Positions 46,031-53,878 of a stretch of 64,000 nucleotides of DNA are shown one piece after another. The stretch comes from DATJGR01 sp963812255 (lineage in GTDB: Bacteria > Pseudomonadota > Gammaproteobacteria > Pseudomonadales > Azotimanducaceae), in NCBI GenBank assembly GCA_963812255.1, contig CAWEUM010000006.1:124001-188000 (forward strand). The letters are read 5' to 3'. Within the stretch, counting starts at the first letter, position 1. Every line of letters starts with the position of its first letter. The notes beneath the pieces were generated by a model. It was not told the origin of the DNA, did no database searches, and saw only the letters and a program-made list of their open reading frames with translations. Made by a program: the position numbers and the translations under genes.

Positions 46031-46661
46031 GAGGCTTGGTCAGGTCGACGATCTTCATGTCGAGAACTGGATGCGGATCGGCGGGGTCCGTCGCCGCCGC
46101 GGCGGCTCGATAGGCCTCGAGGGCCGCATCGGGTTTGTGCTCGCCGAGCAGGATGTCTCCTTTCAACTCCGCAACGTACGCGCGAAAACCCTCACCGGAT
46201 ACTTTGCGCAGCGTCTCGAGCGCCACATCGGTGTTACCGGTCTGCGTCTGCAGACGCGCCAATCGTAAGCGCGCGATGTCGCGCAGACGATCGTCCTTGG
46301 CCGCCTCGATGGCCGTGGTGAGGTATTCCATCGCCTTCTTGGGCTGCTTCGCATTCGCAGCGTCGTGCGCACGGTAGAACAGCGTAAAAATCCGATAGCT
46401 CGATCCACTGAAATCATGGTCGAGCGTTGCAAGCGGCACGGCGAGTTGTTCCGGCATCGCATCCCGGTGGCGCGCCTCGAGGTACTGCTGATAGGTCGTG
46501 GAAGCGGCTTCCTCGCGTTTCTCTGTGTAATCGGTATACCAGCGCCATCCAATCACGCCGGCGACCACCACTACGAGGGTCACCAGCAACGTGGTGCCGT
46601 TCTCCTGCCACCACTGGCGCAGTACCTGCACCCGATCGTCGTCATTCATGTAGTCCGACAC
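46014..46661 (-). CDS. yfgM: YfgM-like TPR protein (inner membrane chaperone partner of SecYEG)
   Basis: Bitopic inner-membrane protein of 215 aa. A short cytoplasmic tail (residues 1-22) is followed by one membrane helix (TTLLVTLVVVVAGVIGWRWY, about 23-42). A periplasmic tetratricopeptide-like domain covers about residues 70-195. The DDDRVQVLRQWWQENG opening is typical of the family. In E. coli YfgM links the Sec translocon to periplasmic chaperones. It lies 3 nt downstream of hisS and overlaps bamB. Confidence 0.9.
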   Translation of the reverse strand: MSDYMNDDDRVQVLRQWWQENGTTLLVTLVVVVAGVIGWRWYTDYTEKREEAASTTYQQYLEARHRDAMPEQLAVPLATLDHDFSGSSYRIFTLFYRAHDAANAKQPKKAMEYLTTAIEAAKDDRLRDIARLRLARLQTQTGNTDVALETLRKVSGEGFRAYVAELKGDILLGEHKPDAALEAYRAAAAATDPADPHPVLDMKIVDLTKPHAPAP

Positions 46662-46664
46662 GCG

Positions 46665-47948
46665 CTACCGTCCTCCGTCCGTCGTTGCGCTCATCCACGC
46701 GCTCAACCGCTCGATCAGTGCCGGCAGTGGCAGGCGCAGCTGCGGCGCGTCACTGCGCAACCATTTCAATGTAATCTCGTCGCCTGCCACTTCGTCCTCA
46801 CCGACAATCAGCGCCCAGTGCGCCCCGCTCGCGTCGGCCCGCTTCATCTGGTTCTTGAGCTTTCCACCACCGGCATTCAGCCGCAGGCGCAAACCTGGCA
46901 ACGCATCGCGCAGCCCTTGGCACATCGCCATCGCCCACGCAACGTTCATGGCATCGAGGATCACGCAGTAGCCGTCGATCGGTTCGGCGCGCACATCCTG
47001 CCCTAACGCCGCGTGCAACAACACCAATCGATCGATACCGATCGCAAAACCGGCGCCGGGTGTCGACCGTCCGCCGAGTTGTTCAACGAGTCCATCGTAG
47101 CGGCCGCCCGCGCACACGGTGCCCTGGGAGCCGAGTGCATCGGTGACCCATTCGAACACGGTATGCGTGTAGTAATCGAGTCCGCGCACCAGACGCGGAT
47201 TCACGACATAGCCGATCTGCAAAGCATCGAGCATGCGTCGCAAGCCGTCGAAGTGCGCGATCGATTCGGCATCGAGGTAGTCCGCGAGCATCGGCGCGCC
47301 TTGCAGAACCGATTGCGTCGCGGCACTTTTGCTGTCGAGAATCCGCAACGGATTACGCTCGAGACGCCGCTGGCTGTCGGCGTCGAGTGCCGCGCGTTGC
47401 GGCATCAGATACTCAACGAGCGCTTCGCGATAGGCGCGCCGTGCGGTGGCCGAGCCGAGGGTATTCAGTTCCAATCGCAGCTCACGCGACACGCCAAGCG
47501 CGCGAAACAAGGTTGCGGTCAGTTGAATCAGTTCTGCATCGACGTCGGGTCCGGCAGCGCCGAACACTTCCGCTCCGATCTGCTCGAACTGCCGATAACG
47601 TCCCTTTTGCGGCCGCTCGTAACGGAACATCGGGCCGCGATACCACAACCGCTGCGTCTGATTGAAGATCAATCCGTGCTGCAGACACGCCCTGACGCAA
47701 CTGGCAGTGCCTTCGGGGCGCAGCGATAACTGCTCACCGTCGCGATCGAGCAGGTTGTACATCTCTTTCTCGACCGCGTCAGTCGCCTCGCCGAGCCCGC
47801 GACTGAACAAATCCGTCGTTTCGAGCAACGGCAGCCGGATCTCTTCGTATCCGAACGATTCGACAGCGTCGATCGCGGCCGCTTCGACGCGCTGCCAGCG
47901 ACGGGTTTCGGCGGGTAGCACGTCGCGCATGCCTCGGATGGATTGCAT
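46665..47948 (-). CDS. hisS: Histidyl-tRNA synthetase
   Basis: Class II synthetase that charges tRNA-His. The protein is 427 aa, as expected for the bacterial form. It opens with IRGMRDVLPAETRRWQRVE, then motif 2 (MFRYERPQKGRYRQFEQIG), the histidine-specific loop LVRGLDYYTHTVFEW and the second HisA-like motif AGGRYDGLVEQLGG. The C-terminal anticodon domain covers about residues 330-425. It is 12 nt downstream of rodZ. ispG, which usually stands between rodZ and hisS, is absent. Confidence 0.97.
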   Translation of the reverse strand: MQSIRGMRDVLPAETRRWQRVEAAAIDAVESFGYEEIRLPLLETTDLFSRGLGEATDAVEKEMYNLLDRDGEQLSLRPEGTASCVRACLQHGLIFNQTQRLWYRGPMFRYERPQKGRYRQFEQIGAEVFGAAGPDVDAELIQLTATLFRALGVSRELRLELNTLGSATARRAYREALVEYLMPQRAALDADSQRRLERNPLRILDSKSAATQSVLQGAPMLADYLDAESIAHFDGLRRMLDALQIGYVVNPRLVRGLDYYTHTVFEWVTDALGSQGTVCAGGRYDGLVEQLGGRSTPGAGFAIGIDRLVLLHAALGQDVRAEPIDGYCVILDAMNVAWAMAMCQGLRDALPGLRLRLNAGGGKLKNQMKRADASGAHWALIVGEDEVAGDEITLKWLRSDAPQLRLPLPALIERLSAWMSATTDGGR

Positions 47949-47960
47949 GATCGCTGCGTC

Positions 47961-48827
47961 CTACTGACCGAGCACCAACGTACCGACGTTGTTGCGTGTG
48001 TGTGGCGACAGCGCAACCTGTTCATCGTTGTACGCCAACGTCACGGCGGGTGCATTGCCGAGCAGGATGTGAAATGGCCGATGGCCCACCAGATTGAGTG
48101 TCTCTCCGGCGTGACTGAGCTCACTGTACAAGCTGTCACCATGCGCGTCCTTGATTTCGACCCAGCAATCCTCGATGAAGGTGAACTGCAGCCGGTCATT
48201 GCCGTCGCGCGTGATGCGCCGTACACCTGGCGCATCGTGTACCGTCGGTGCAGACGATGCGGCCTCCTCGTTTGCGGCGGGTACCGGCTCATCCACCGAA
48301 TTCACGGTCGGCACGACCGCTTTGCCCACTTCCGATGCGAGTTGCGTCGCCGGTGTCGGCTTCGGTGGCGGCGCAACCATCGGCGCGGCCGCCGGCTCCG
48401 CCGCGGCGGCCGAATCCTTCGGCGCGGGCCAGACCATCCACAACACGATCAACGCAGCGCAGATCACGCCGGCCACCGCACCGGTCAACACGGCACCCGG
48501 ATGGCGCTGCGCCAGATCCGCTACCCCGCGTCCGTGGCGGATTCGAATCGGCGACACGTCCGACGCTGCGCGAACATTGCCGCGATCCATTGCCGCCTCG
48601 AACGCGCCGGCAACCTGATCCGGATCGATCTCCAACAGTTTCGCATAGGCGCGAAGATAGCCGCGCGTGAACGCGGGCGCCGGCAGCCTGGCCCAATTCT
48701 CGCATTCGATATCGTCGACGACGCGCACGGTCAGATTCAGTGAATCCGCCACCTCGCGGCACGTCAGACCGAGTGCTTCGCGTTGGTTGCGCACGATCGC
48801 ACCCGGTCCGGTGAGTTCATCACTCAC
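47961..48827 (-). CDS. rodZ: Cytoskeletal protein RodZ
   Basis: Bitopic membrane protein that anchors MreB and sets rod shape. From the GTG at 48827 it has 288 aa. This GTG overlaps the pilW stop (GTGA), with AGGA about 9 nt upstream. A cytoplasmic Xre-type helix-turn-helix (LGLTCREVADSLNLTVRVVDDIE, about residues 18-55) precedes one membrane helix (GAVLTGAVAGVICAALIVLW). A Pro/Ala-rich linker and a C-terminal DUF4115 beta-domain (FTFIEDCWVEIKDAHGDSLY) follow. The open frame extends further upstream inside pilW, but that start is not credible. Confidence 0.93.
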   Translation of the reverse strand: MSDELTGPGAIVRNQREALGLTCREVADSLNLTVRVVDDIECENWARLPAPAFTRGYLRAYAKLLEIDPDQVAGAFEAAMDRGNVRAASDVSPIRIRHGRGVADLAQRHPGAVLTGAVAGVICAALIVLWMVWPAPKDSAAAAEPAAAPMVAPPPKPTPATQLASEVGKAVVPTVNSVDEPVPAANEEAASSAPTVHDAPGVRRITRDGNDRLQFTFIEDCWVEIKDAHGDSLYSELSHAGETLNLVGHRPFHILLGNAPAVTLAYNDEQVALSPHTRNNVGTLVLGQ

Positions 48828-49576
48828 CAGTTTCGATCCTGATAGAGGCGATATTCCGGCGAGGTTGGAAACAGATTTTTCAGCGCCAATGCATAGCTCG
48901 ACAGCCCATCCTGGTCGCCCAGTACGCGGCTCAGACGGACCCCCAGCCAAAGGCTGCTCGCGGTCGGTTTCGCGAGCTTGTTGAATGCGTCGAAGTATTG
49001 TCTGGCGCGACCAAAGTCGCCCGCCGTGAAGTACAGCTCCGCCAGTTCGAAATCGCTGCGCGGCTGGTCGACATTCAACATCAACGCACGCAGGAACGAT
49101 TGTTCCGCTGCGTCCGGCTGCTTCAGTTTCAACTGAGTCAGACCGAGATTTTCATAGGCCTGGCCGCGCCGACCATAGGATGGATCGTCGGCCGCGATCT
49201 TCAAATGTTTGGCTGCATCCTTGTATTGCCCGGCCGCAAACAGAAACGTGCCGTAGTTGTTTTGCGCCATCGCATTCTTCGGCTCGTGGCGTATCGCATC
49301 TTTGTACTCCTGTTCCGCGAGCTTCGTGTCGCCTTCGCCGATGTAGACGGATGCCATCAACACGTGCGCTTCGGCAGAGGAATCGTCGACTCGCAGCGCC
49401 TCCTTCAGCGGCCGTCGCGCATTCGTGTAGTCGCGTTTCTCGAGATAGCCGCGCGCCAGATCGAGGTATGCCGTCAGTTTCTGCTGCGTCGTCGCGGGTT
49501 TGGGTCCACCGGTTACCGTCGTCACACACCCGCCGACCAGCAACAGCAAAGCGAACCAAACCAGACGCCGCGTCAT
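48824..49576 (-). CDS. pilW: Type IV pilus biogenesis/stability lipoprotein PilW (PilF)
   Basis: Outer-membrane lipoprotein required for PilQ secretin assembly. The protein is 250 aa. It has a lipoprotein signal (VWFALLLLVGGC, lipobox LVGGC) and a superhelix of tetratricopeptide repeats: YLDLARGYLEKRDYTNARRPL, AHVLMASVYIGEGDTKLAEQ and AYENLGLTQLKLKQPDAAEQ are successive units. It overlaps rlmN by 4 nt and rodZ by 4 nt. The presence of this gene suggests that the organism can make type IV pili. Confidence 0.93.
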   Translation of the reverse strand: MTRRLVWFALLLLVGGCVTTVTGGPKPATTQQKLTAYLDLARGYLEKRDYTNARRPLKEALRVDDSSAEAHVLMASVYIGEGDTKLAEQEYKDAIRHEPKNAMAQNNYGTFLFAAGQYKDAAKHLKIAADDPSYGRRGQAYENLGLTQLKLKQPDAAEQSFLRALMLNVDQPRSDFELAELYFTAGDFGRARQYFDAFNKLAKPTASSLWLGVRLSRVLGDQDGLSSYALALKNLFPTSPEYRLYQDRNW

Positions 49577-50706
49577 ACCGCCTCCAAAGCTTTGACGCGT
49601 GCGAGGTAGCGCGCCTGTCGCCGGGTTCGATCAGCGACTTCGCCGACCAGTTGGCCGCATGCGGCCGCAATGTCCTCGCCGCGCGTGGTGCGCAACATGG
49701 CCGAGTATCCGGCGTTGATCAGGATGGTCTGAAAGGCTCGCACGCTCGCGGCGTCGGGACGTTCATATCCCGATGCGGGAAACGGATTGAATGGGATCAG
49801 ATTGATTTTGCAGCGCAGGCCACGCAGCAGTTGCGCCAGTTCGTGCGCCTGCGCCTGCGAGTCGTTGACACCGCGCATCAGCGTGTATTCGATCGTGATG
49901 CTGCGTCTCTCGCCCAGCACGCTCAGATAGTGCCGGCACGCCGCCAGCAGTTCCGCGATCGGATACTTGCGATTGATCGGAACCAGTTGATCGCGCAGTG
50001 CGTCGTTCGGCGCATGCAGCGACACAGCGAGCGAAACGTCCGAGCATTTTGCCAGCGCATAGATCCCCGGCACCACGCCGGCAGTACTGAGTGTGACGCG
50101 GCGCTTCGAAATGCCGAACGCGAAATCGTCCATCAGAATCGTCGCCGCGCGAACCGCGTTGTCGAAGTTCAGCAGGGGCTCACCCATCCCCATCATCACC
50201 ACGTTGGTGACGCCGCGGTCATCACCGATCGCGCCCAGTGCCGCAGAGACCAGAAACACCTGCCCAACGATCTCTGCTGCGGACAGGTTACCGTTGAAGC
50301 CTTGCTTGCCGGTCGAGCAGAAGCTGCAGTCGAGCATGCAGCCGACCTGCGTCGACACGCACAACGTATTGCGGCCCCGATCCGGTATCAGCACCGCTTC
50401 AACCGCGTTGCCGTTGGCAACCTGCAGCACCCATTTGCGGGTGCCATCGACCGACACGCGTTCGCTGACTATTTCCGGCAGCGCGAGTGACGCCGTCGCC
50501 GTCAGACGATCGCGCAGCTGCTTCGACAGGTCGGTCATCGCAGCGAACTCCCGAACACCCCGGTGATACACCCACTTCATCACCTGCGCGGTTCGGTAGC
50601 GCTGCTCGCCGATCGCATCGAACAATCCGGATACGCCGGCGCGGTCGAGCCCCAACAGATTGACCAGGGGGACGTCAGCGCTCCGCGATGAACCAGTTTC
50701 CTGCAC
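49573..50706 (-). CDS. rlmN: Dual-specificity RNA methyltransferase RlmN
   Basis: Radical-SAM enzyme that methylates C2 of A2503 in 23S rRNA and of A37 in some tRNAs. The protein is 377 aa. The radical-SAM cluster motif is CMLDCSFCSTGKQGF (CxxxCxxC). GMGEPLLNFDNAVRA and SLAVSLHAPNDALRDQLVPIN are family motifs. The methyl-carrying cysteine lies near the C-terminus in GEDIAAACGQL. It is 6 nt downstream of ndk. Confidence 0.96.
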   Translation of the reverse strand: MQETGSSRSADVPLVNLLGLDRAGVSGLFDAIGEQRYRTAQVMKWVYHRGVREFAAMTDLSKQLRDRLTATASLALPEIVSERVSVDGTRKWVLQVANGNAVEAVLIPDRGRNTLCVSTQVGCMLDCSFCSTGKQGFNGNLSAAEIVGQVFLVSAALGAIGDDRGVTNVVMMGMGEPLLNFDNAVRAATILMDDFAFGISKRRVTLSTAGVVPGIYALAKCSDVSLAVSLHAPNDALRDQLVPINRKYPIAELLAACRHYLSVLGERRSITIEYTLMRGVNDSQAQAHELAQLLRGLRCKINLIPFNPFPASGYERPDAASVRAFQTILINAGYSAMLRTTRGEDIAAACGQLVGEVADRTRRQARYLARVKALEAV

Positions 50707-50712
50707 GAATTT

Positions 50713-51141
50713 TCAGCCTCGCGGAAAGATTTCGTCTGCGCCGAAGAAATAGTTGATCTCGCGCGCGGCGGCTTCCGGCGAATCGGATCCGTGCACCGCA
50801 TTGGCATCGATCGATTCGGCAAAATCCGCGCGGATGGTACCGGGATCGGCGTCCTTTGGGTTGGTTGCGCCCATCAGCTTTCGATTCACCGCGATCGCGT
50901 TTTCGCCTTCGAGTACCTGAATCACGACCGGACCCGAGATCATATAGGTGACGAGGTTGTCGAAAAACGGCCGCTCTCGATGTTCCGCATAGAAGCCTTC
51001 GGCCTTGGTCCGCGACAGACGTTGCATACGCGCCGCGACAATCTTCAGACCGCCCTTTTCAAAGCGAGAATAGATCTCACCGATGATGTTCTTCGCCACC
51101 GCGTCCGGTTTGACGATGGACAGTGTCCGTTCCGATGCCAT
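50713..51141 (-). CDS. ndk: Nucleoside diphosphate kinase
   Basis: Balances nucleoside triphosphate pools. The protein is 142 aa, the family length. It starts ERTLSIVKPDAVAKNIIG, has SGPVVIQVLEGENAI, and carries the phosphorylated His in NAVHGSDSPEAAAREI. It has its own candidate -10 element about 90 nt upstream. The 141-nt gap to iscS holds no other gene. Confidence 0.97.
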   Translation of the reverse strand: MASERTLSIVKPDAVAKNIIGEIYSRFEKGGLKIVAARMQRLSRTKAEGFYAEHRERPFFDNLVTYMISGPVVIQVLEGENAIAVNRKLMGATNPKDADPGTIRADFAESIDANAVHGSDSPEAAAREINYFFGADEIFPRG

Positions 51142-51229
51142 AGAGGAACTCCGTTCTTTTGGATATGTTGTCAGATATATGCGCTATCTGTTTGAATTTA
51201 AACGATATAGGTAGCTCGAAAAGCGGCGT

Positions 51230-51235
51230 ATTATA
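51230..51235 (-). promoter_or_regulatory. Candidate -10 element of ndk
   Basis: Perfect TATAAT on the minus strand about 90 nt upstream of ndk, in the iscS-ndk gap. No clear -35 hexamer is seen. The leader of about 80 nt downstream is AT-rich. Confidence 0.45.
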
Positions 51236-51282
51236 CGCATTTTACCGCCCGAGAGAGAGTCCGAAGCGTTCGATCGACCGTG

Positions 51283-52449
51283 TCAGGCGGCGCTGCGCTC
51301 GCGCAACCGCTCCACGACCTCGATGACGCGTCGCGCAGCACGGTCGATATCGTCCTCGGTGGTGAACCGTCCGACGGTAAATCGCAGCGATGCATGTGCG
51401 AGATCATCGGACAATCCAAGCGCGCGCAACACGTAGGACGGCTCGACCGTTGCCGATGTGCAGGCGGAGCCGCTCGACACCGCCACGTCATCGAGCGCCA
51501 TCATCAACGTCTCCCCATCGATATCAGCGAACGCGACATTCAGATTGCCGGGCAAGCGCCGCTCATAGTCGCCGTTGACCTGCACGCCTTCGAGTTGCTT
51601 CAGATGCGACCACAAACGGTTTCGCAATGCCGCGATCCGCGCGTTCTCGGAGGCCATGTTCTCGCGCAGGATGCGCGACGCTTCGCCCATGCCGACAATC
51701 TGGTGTGTCGCCAGCGTTCCGGAACGCATACCGCGCTCGTGCCCCCCGCCATGTATCTGGGCCGCAATGCGCACCTGCGGCATCCGCCGCACGTACAGCA
51801 CGCCAATGCCTTTCGGGCCGTACATCTTGTGTGCGGACAGCGACATCAGATCGATCTTCATCACCGCCAGGTCGATCGGGATTTTACCGGCGCTCTGCGC
51901 CGCATCGACATGAAACAGCACACCCCTCGCGCGACACACTTCGCCGATGGCGGCAATGTCGTTGATCACACCGATCTCGTTGTTCACGTGCATCAACGAA
52001 ACGAGCAGCGTGTCGGGTCGCAGCACTGCAGCGACCTGTTCCGGTTCGACGATGCCGGACGAACCCGGGCGCAGATAGGTGACTTCGAATCCCTTCGTCT
52101 CGAGATAACCGCACGTGTCGAGCACCGCCTTGTGCTCGATCGCACTGGTGACGATGTGGCGGCGGCTGGTACCTTGGGCTTCGGCGACACCTTTGATCGC
52201 GAGGTTGTCGGATTCGGTCGCGCCGGAGGTCCAGACGATTTCCCGCGGATCACAGTTGAGCAGCTTGGCAACCTGAGCGCGCGCTTCCTCGACCGCTTCC
52301 TCGGCCATCCAGCCATAGGCGTGCGAGCGCGACGCCGGATTGCCGAACGTTCCGTCTGTCAACAGGCAATCGCTCATCTTCTGCGCAACGCGCGGGTCAA
52401 CCGGGGTCGTCGCTGAGTAGTCGAGATAGATCGGCTTACGCATCGACAT
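51283..52449 (-). CDS. iscS: Cysteine desulfurase IscS
   Basis: PLP enzyme that takes sulfur from cysteine for Fe-S clusters, thiamin and thiolated tRNA. The protein is 388 aa. PIYLDYSATTPVDPRVAQKM opens the protein, the PLP lysine is in SLSAHKMYGPKGIGVLYV, and the persulfide cysteine is in SSGSACTSATVEPSYVLRAL. The form is IscS rather than SufS or NifS by motif and by the preceding iscR, 3 nt away. The start may be the ATG at 52449 or at 52443. The downstream isc genes (iscU onward) are missing. Confidence 0.95.
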   Translation of the reverse strand: MSMRKPIYLDYSATTPVDPRVAQKMSDCLLTDGTFGNPASRSHAYGWMAEEAVEEARAQVAKLLNCDPREIVWTSGATESDNLAIKGVAEAQGTSRRHIVTSAIEHKAVLDTCGYLETKGFEVTYLRPGSSGIVEPEQVAAVLRPDTLLVSLMHVNNEIGVINDIAAIGEVCRARGVLFHVDAAQSAGKIPIDLAVMKIDLMSLSAHKMYGPKGIGVLYVRRMPQVRIAAQIHGGGHERGMRSGTLATHQIVGMGEASRILRENMASENARIAALRNRLWSHLKQLEGVQVNGDYERRLPGNLNVAFADIDGETLMMALDDVAVSSGSACTSATVEPSYVLRALGLSDDLAHASLRFTVGRFTTEDDIDRAARRVIEVVERLRERSAA

Positions 52450-52452
52450 GAG

Positions 52453-52941
52453 TCAGTTCAGCACACGTGCATCGATCAAACGCCCATCGTGGCGTTCGGG
52501 GCCGGCCATCGCATCCTGACGTCGCGCAACCGCCTGCACCTCGCCGCGCTCGAGTAACGAGGCAAGGGTGATGTCGGACAGGAAATCGTCGATGCGTCGG
52601 GACAAATCCATCCACAGGTCATGAGTGATGCAGACCAAGCCGTCCTGACAATCGCCGCTGCCGCCGCAGCGGGTCGCATCGATGCCTTCGCCGACCGCAC
52701 TGATGATGTGCGAGACGCTGATGCTGTGCGCCGGCCGGGTCAGCGCATAGCCGCCACCCGGACCGCGCAGGCTCTGTACCAGACGGCCGCGCTTCAGTTT
52801 TCCGAACAGTTGTTCCAGATAAGACTGTGAAATGCCCTGACGGGCCGCGATATCCGCGAGCGTCACCGGACCGGTCGCGCTGTGCAGCGCGAGGTCGATC
52901 ATCGCCGTGACCGCGTAGCGGCCTTTCGTCGTGAGCCGCAT
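52453..52941 (-). CDS. iscR: Fe-S cluster regulator IscR
   Basis: Rrf2-family transcription factor that senses cellular Fe-S status. From the ATG at 52941 it has 162 aa. The MRLTTKGRYAVTAMIDLAL start and the winged helix (ADIAARQGISQSYLEQLFGK) are typical. The [2Fe-2S] ligands are intact in CGGSGDCQDGLVCITHDLW (three Cys and the His). It therefore probably still binds a cluster. It is 43 nt downstream of trmJ and 3 nt upstream of iscS, so it likely autoregulates this short operon. Confidence 0.96.
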   Translation of the reverse strand: MRLTTKGRYAVTAMIDLALHSATGPVTLADIAARQGISQSYLEQLFGKLKRGRLVQSLRGPGGGYALTRPAHSISVSHIISAVGEGIDATRCGGSGDCQDGLVCITHDLWMDLSRRIDDFLSDITLASLLERGEVQAVARRQDAMAGPERHDGRLIDARVLN

Positions 52942-52984
52942 GGCAATGGAACCGCTTGGAGGCGAGGCAGTATGCAATACCCGA

Positions 52985-53749
52985 CTATTTTGGTCCAGTA
53001 TGGTCCCCGAGCGCCCGCTGAATCTCGGTCATCGCGCCACGAAGAATGCTGATTTCGGTTGCATCGGGCCTAAGCCGCGTGAACAGACGCCGCAGCCGCG
53101 CCATCACACGGCCGGGATTGGCCGGATCGATGAACTCCACACGCGTCAGCACGGTTTCGAGGTGCGCCAACAGTCCCTCCACCGCGGCCACCGTCGCGGG
53201 TTCCCGATCCGTCGCGGGTTCCCGATCCCACGCGGTCGCCGGGCCGTAGCTCGCGTCGAGTTGTGCCTGATACAGCTCATAGCAAACCACCTGCACCGCC
53301 ATCGCGAGATTCAGTGACGGATATTCAGGATTGGCGGGAATCCGCAAATGCAGATGGCAGCGCTGCAACTCGTCATTGGTCAGCCCGCTTGCCTCGCGGC
53401 CGAACAGAATCGCGACCGGCTGTTGCGGCGATTCCCGGTTGAGGTGATTACCGAGCTCGCGCGCCGTGACCAGCGGCCACGGAATGCGTCGCGTGCGCGT
53501 GCTGGTGCCGACGACCAGGGTGCATTCCGCGATGGCCGCATCCAAACAATCCACCACCGTTGCACGATCGAGCAGGTCGAGCGCCCCCGCCGCGCGCCAT
53601 TCCGCCTGCGGATCTGGATAACGCTGTGGTCTCACCAGCCACAAGTGCTGCAACCCCATCGTTTTCATTGCCCGCGCCGCGCCACCGATGTTGCCGGGAT
53701 GGCTCGTCTCGACGAGCACGACGCGCAACTGTTCGAGAGAAATCGTCAT
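52985..53749 (-). CDS. trmJ: tRNA (cytidine/uridine-32-2'-O)-methyltransferase TrmJ
   Basis: SPOUT methyltransferase for position 32 of several tRNAs. The protein is 254 aa. LRVVLVETSHPGNIGGAARAMKT-type start (residues 7-28) is diagnostic; AILFGREASGLTNDELQRCH and IPANPEYPSLNLAMAVQVVCYEL form the knotted cofactor site. A linker at about residues 175-187 contains an exact 18-bp tandem duplication (DNA 53191-53226) giving REPATDREPAT. The C-terminal dimerisation helices follow. It diverges from suhB and precedes iscR, the conserved order. Confidence 0.94.
   Translation of the reverse strand: MTISLEQLRVVLVETSHPGNIGGAARAMKTMGLQHLWLVRPQRYPDPQAEWRAAGALDLLDRATVVDCLDAAIAECTLVVGTSTRTRRIPWPLVTARELGNHLNRESPQQPVAILFGREASGLTNDELQRCHLHLRIPANPEYPSLNLAMAVQVVCYELYQAQLDASYGPATAWDREPATDREPATVAAVEGLLAHLETVLTRVEFIDPANPGRVMARLRRLFTRLRPDATEISILRGAMTEIQRALGDHTGPK
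53191..53226. repeat. 18-bp tandem duplication inside trmJ
   Basis: The 18-base unit CCGTCGCGGGTTCCCGAT occurs twice in direct tandem (53191-53208 and 53209-53226). It keeps the frame and duplicates six residues in the TrmJ interdomain linker. Confidence 0.9.
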
Positions 53750-53789
53750 CGCGGCATTATAACGGTCGATTCATGGCGCGCGCGGTAAG

Positions 53790-53826
53790 GGTCAGAGTGC
53801 TTTTCGCGGCAAAAAGCACTCTGACC
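53790..53826. repeat. REP-like palindrome, copy 3 (longest)
   Basis: GGTCAGAGTGCTTTT (53790-53804) is perfectly complementary to 53812-53826 around a 7-nt loop, giving a 15-bp stem. It lies in the trmJ/suhB divergent gap and shares its ends with copies at 21441 and 36419. Its right edge supplies the CTGACC that may act as the suhB -35. Confidence 0.8.
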
Positions 53827-53850
53827 GCCTCTCCCCTTTTCCTCTACAAT
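53821..53850 (+). promoter_or_regulatory. Candidate suhB promoter using the repeat edge as -35
   Basis: CTGACC (53821-53826), an 18-nt spacer and TACAAT (53845-53850) precede suhB by 28 nt. The -35 coincides with the right arm of the REP-like palindrome. Fair match to sigma-70. Confidence 0.45.
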
Positions 53851-53878
53851 CGCGCGGCTTCCGCTGCAGTCGAAACGC

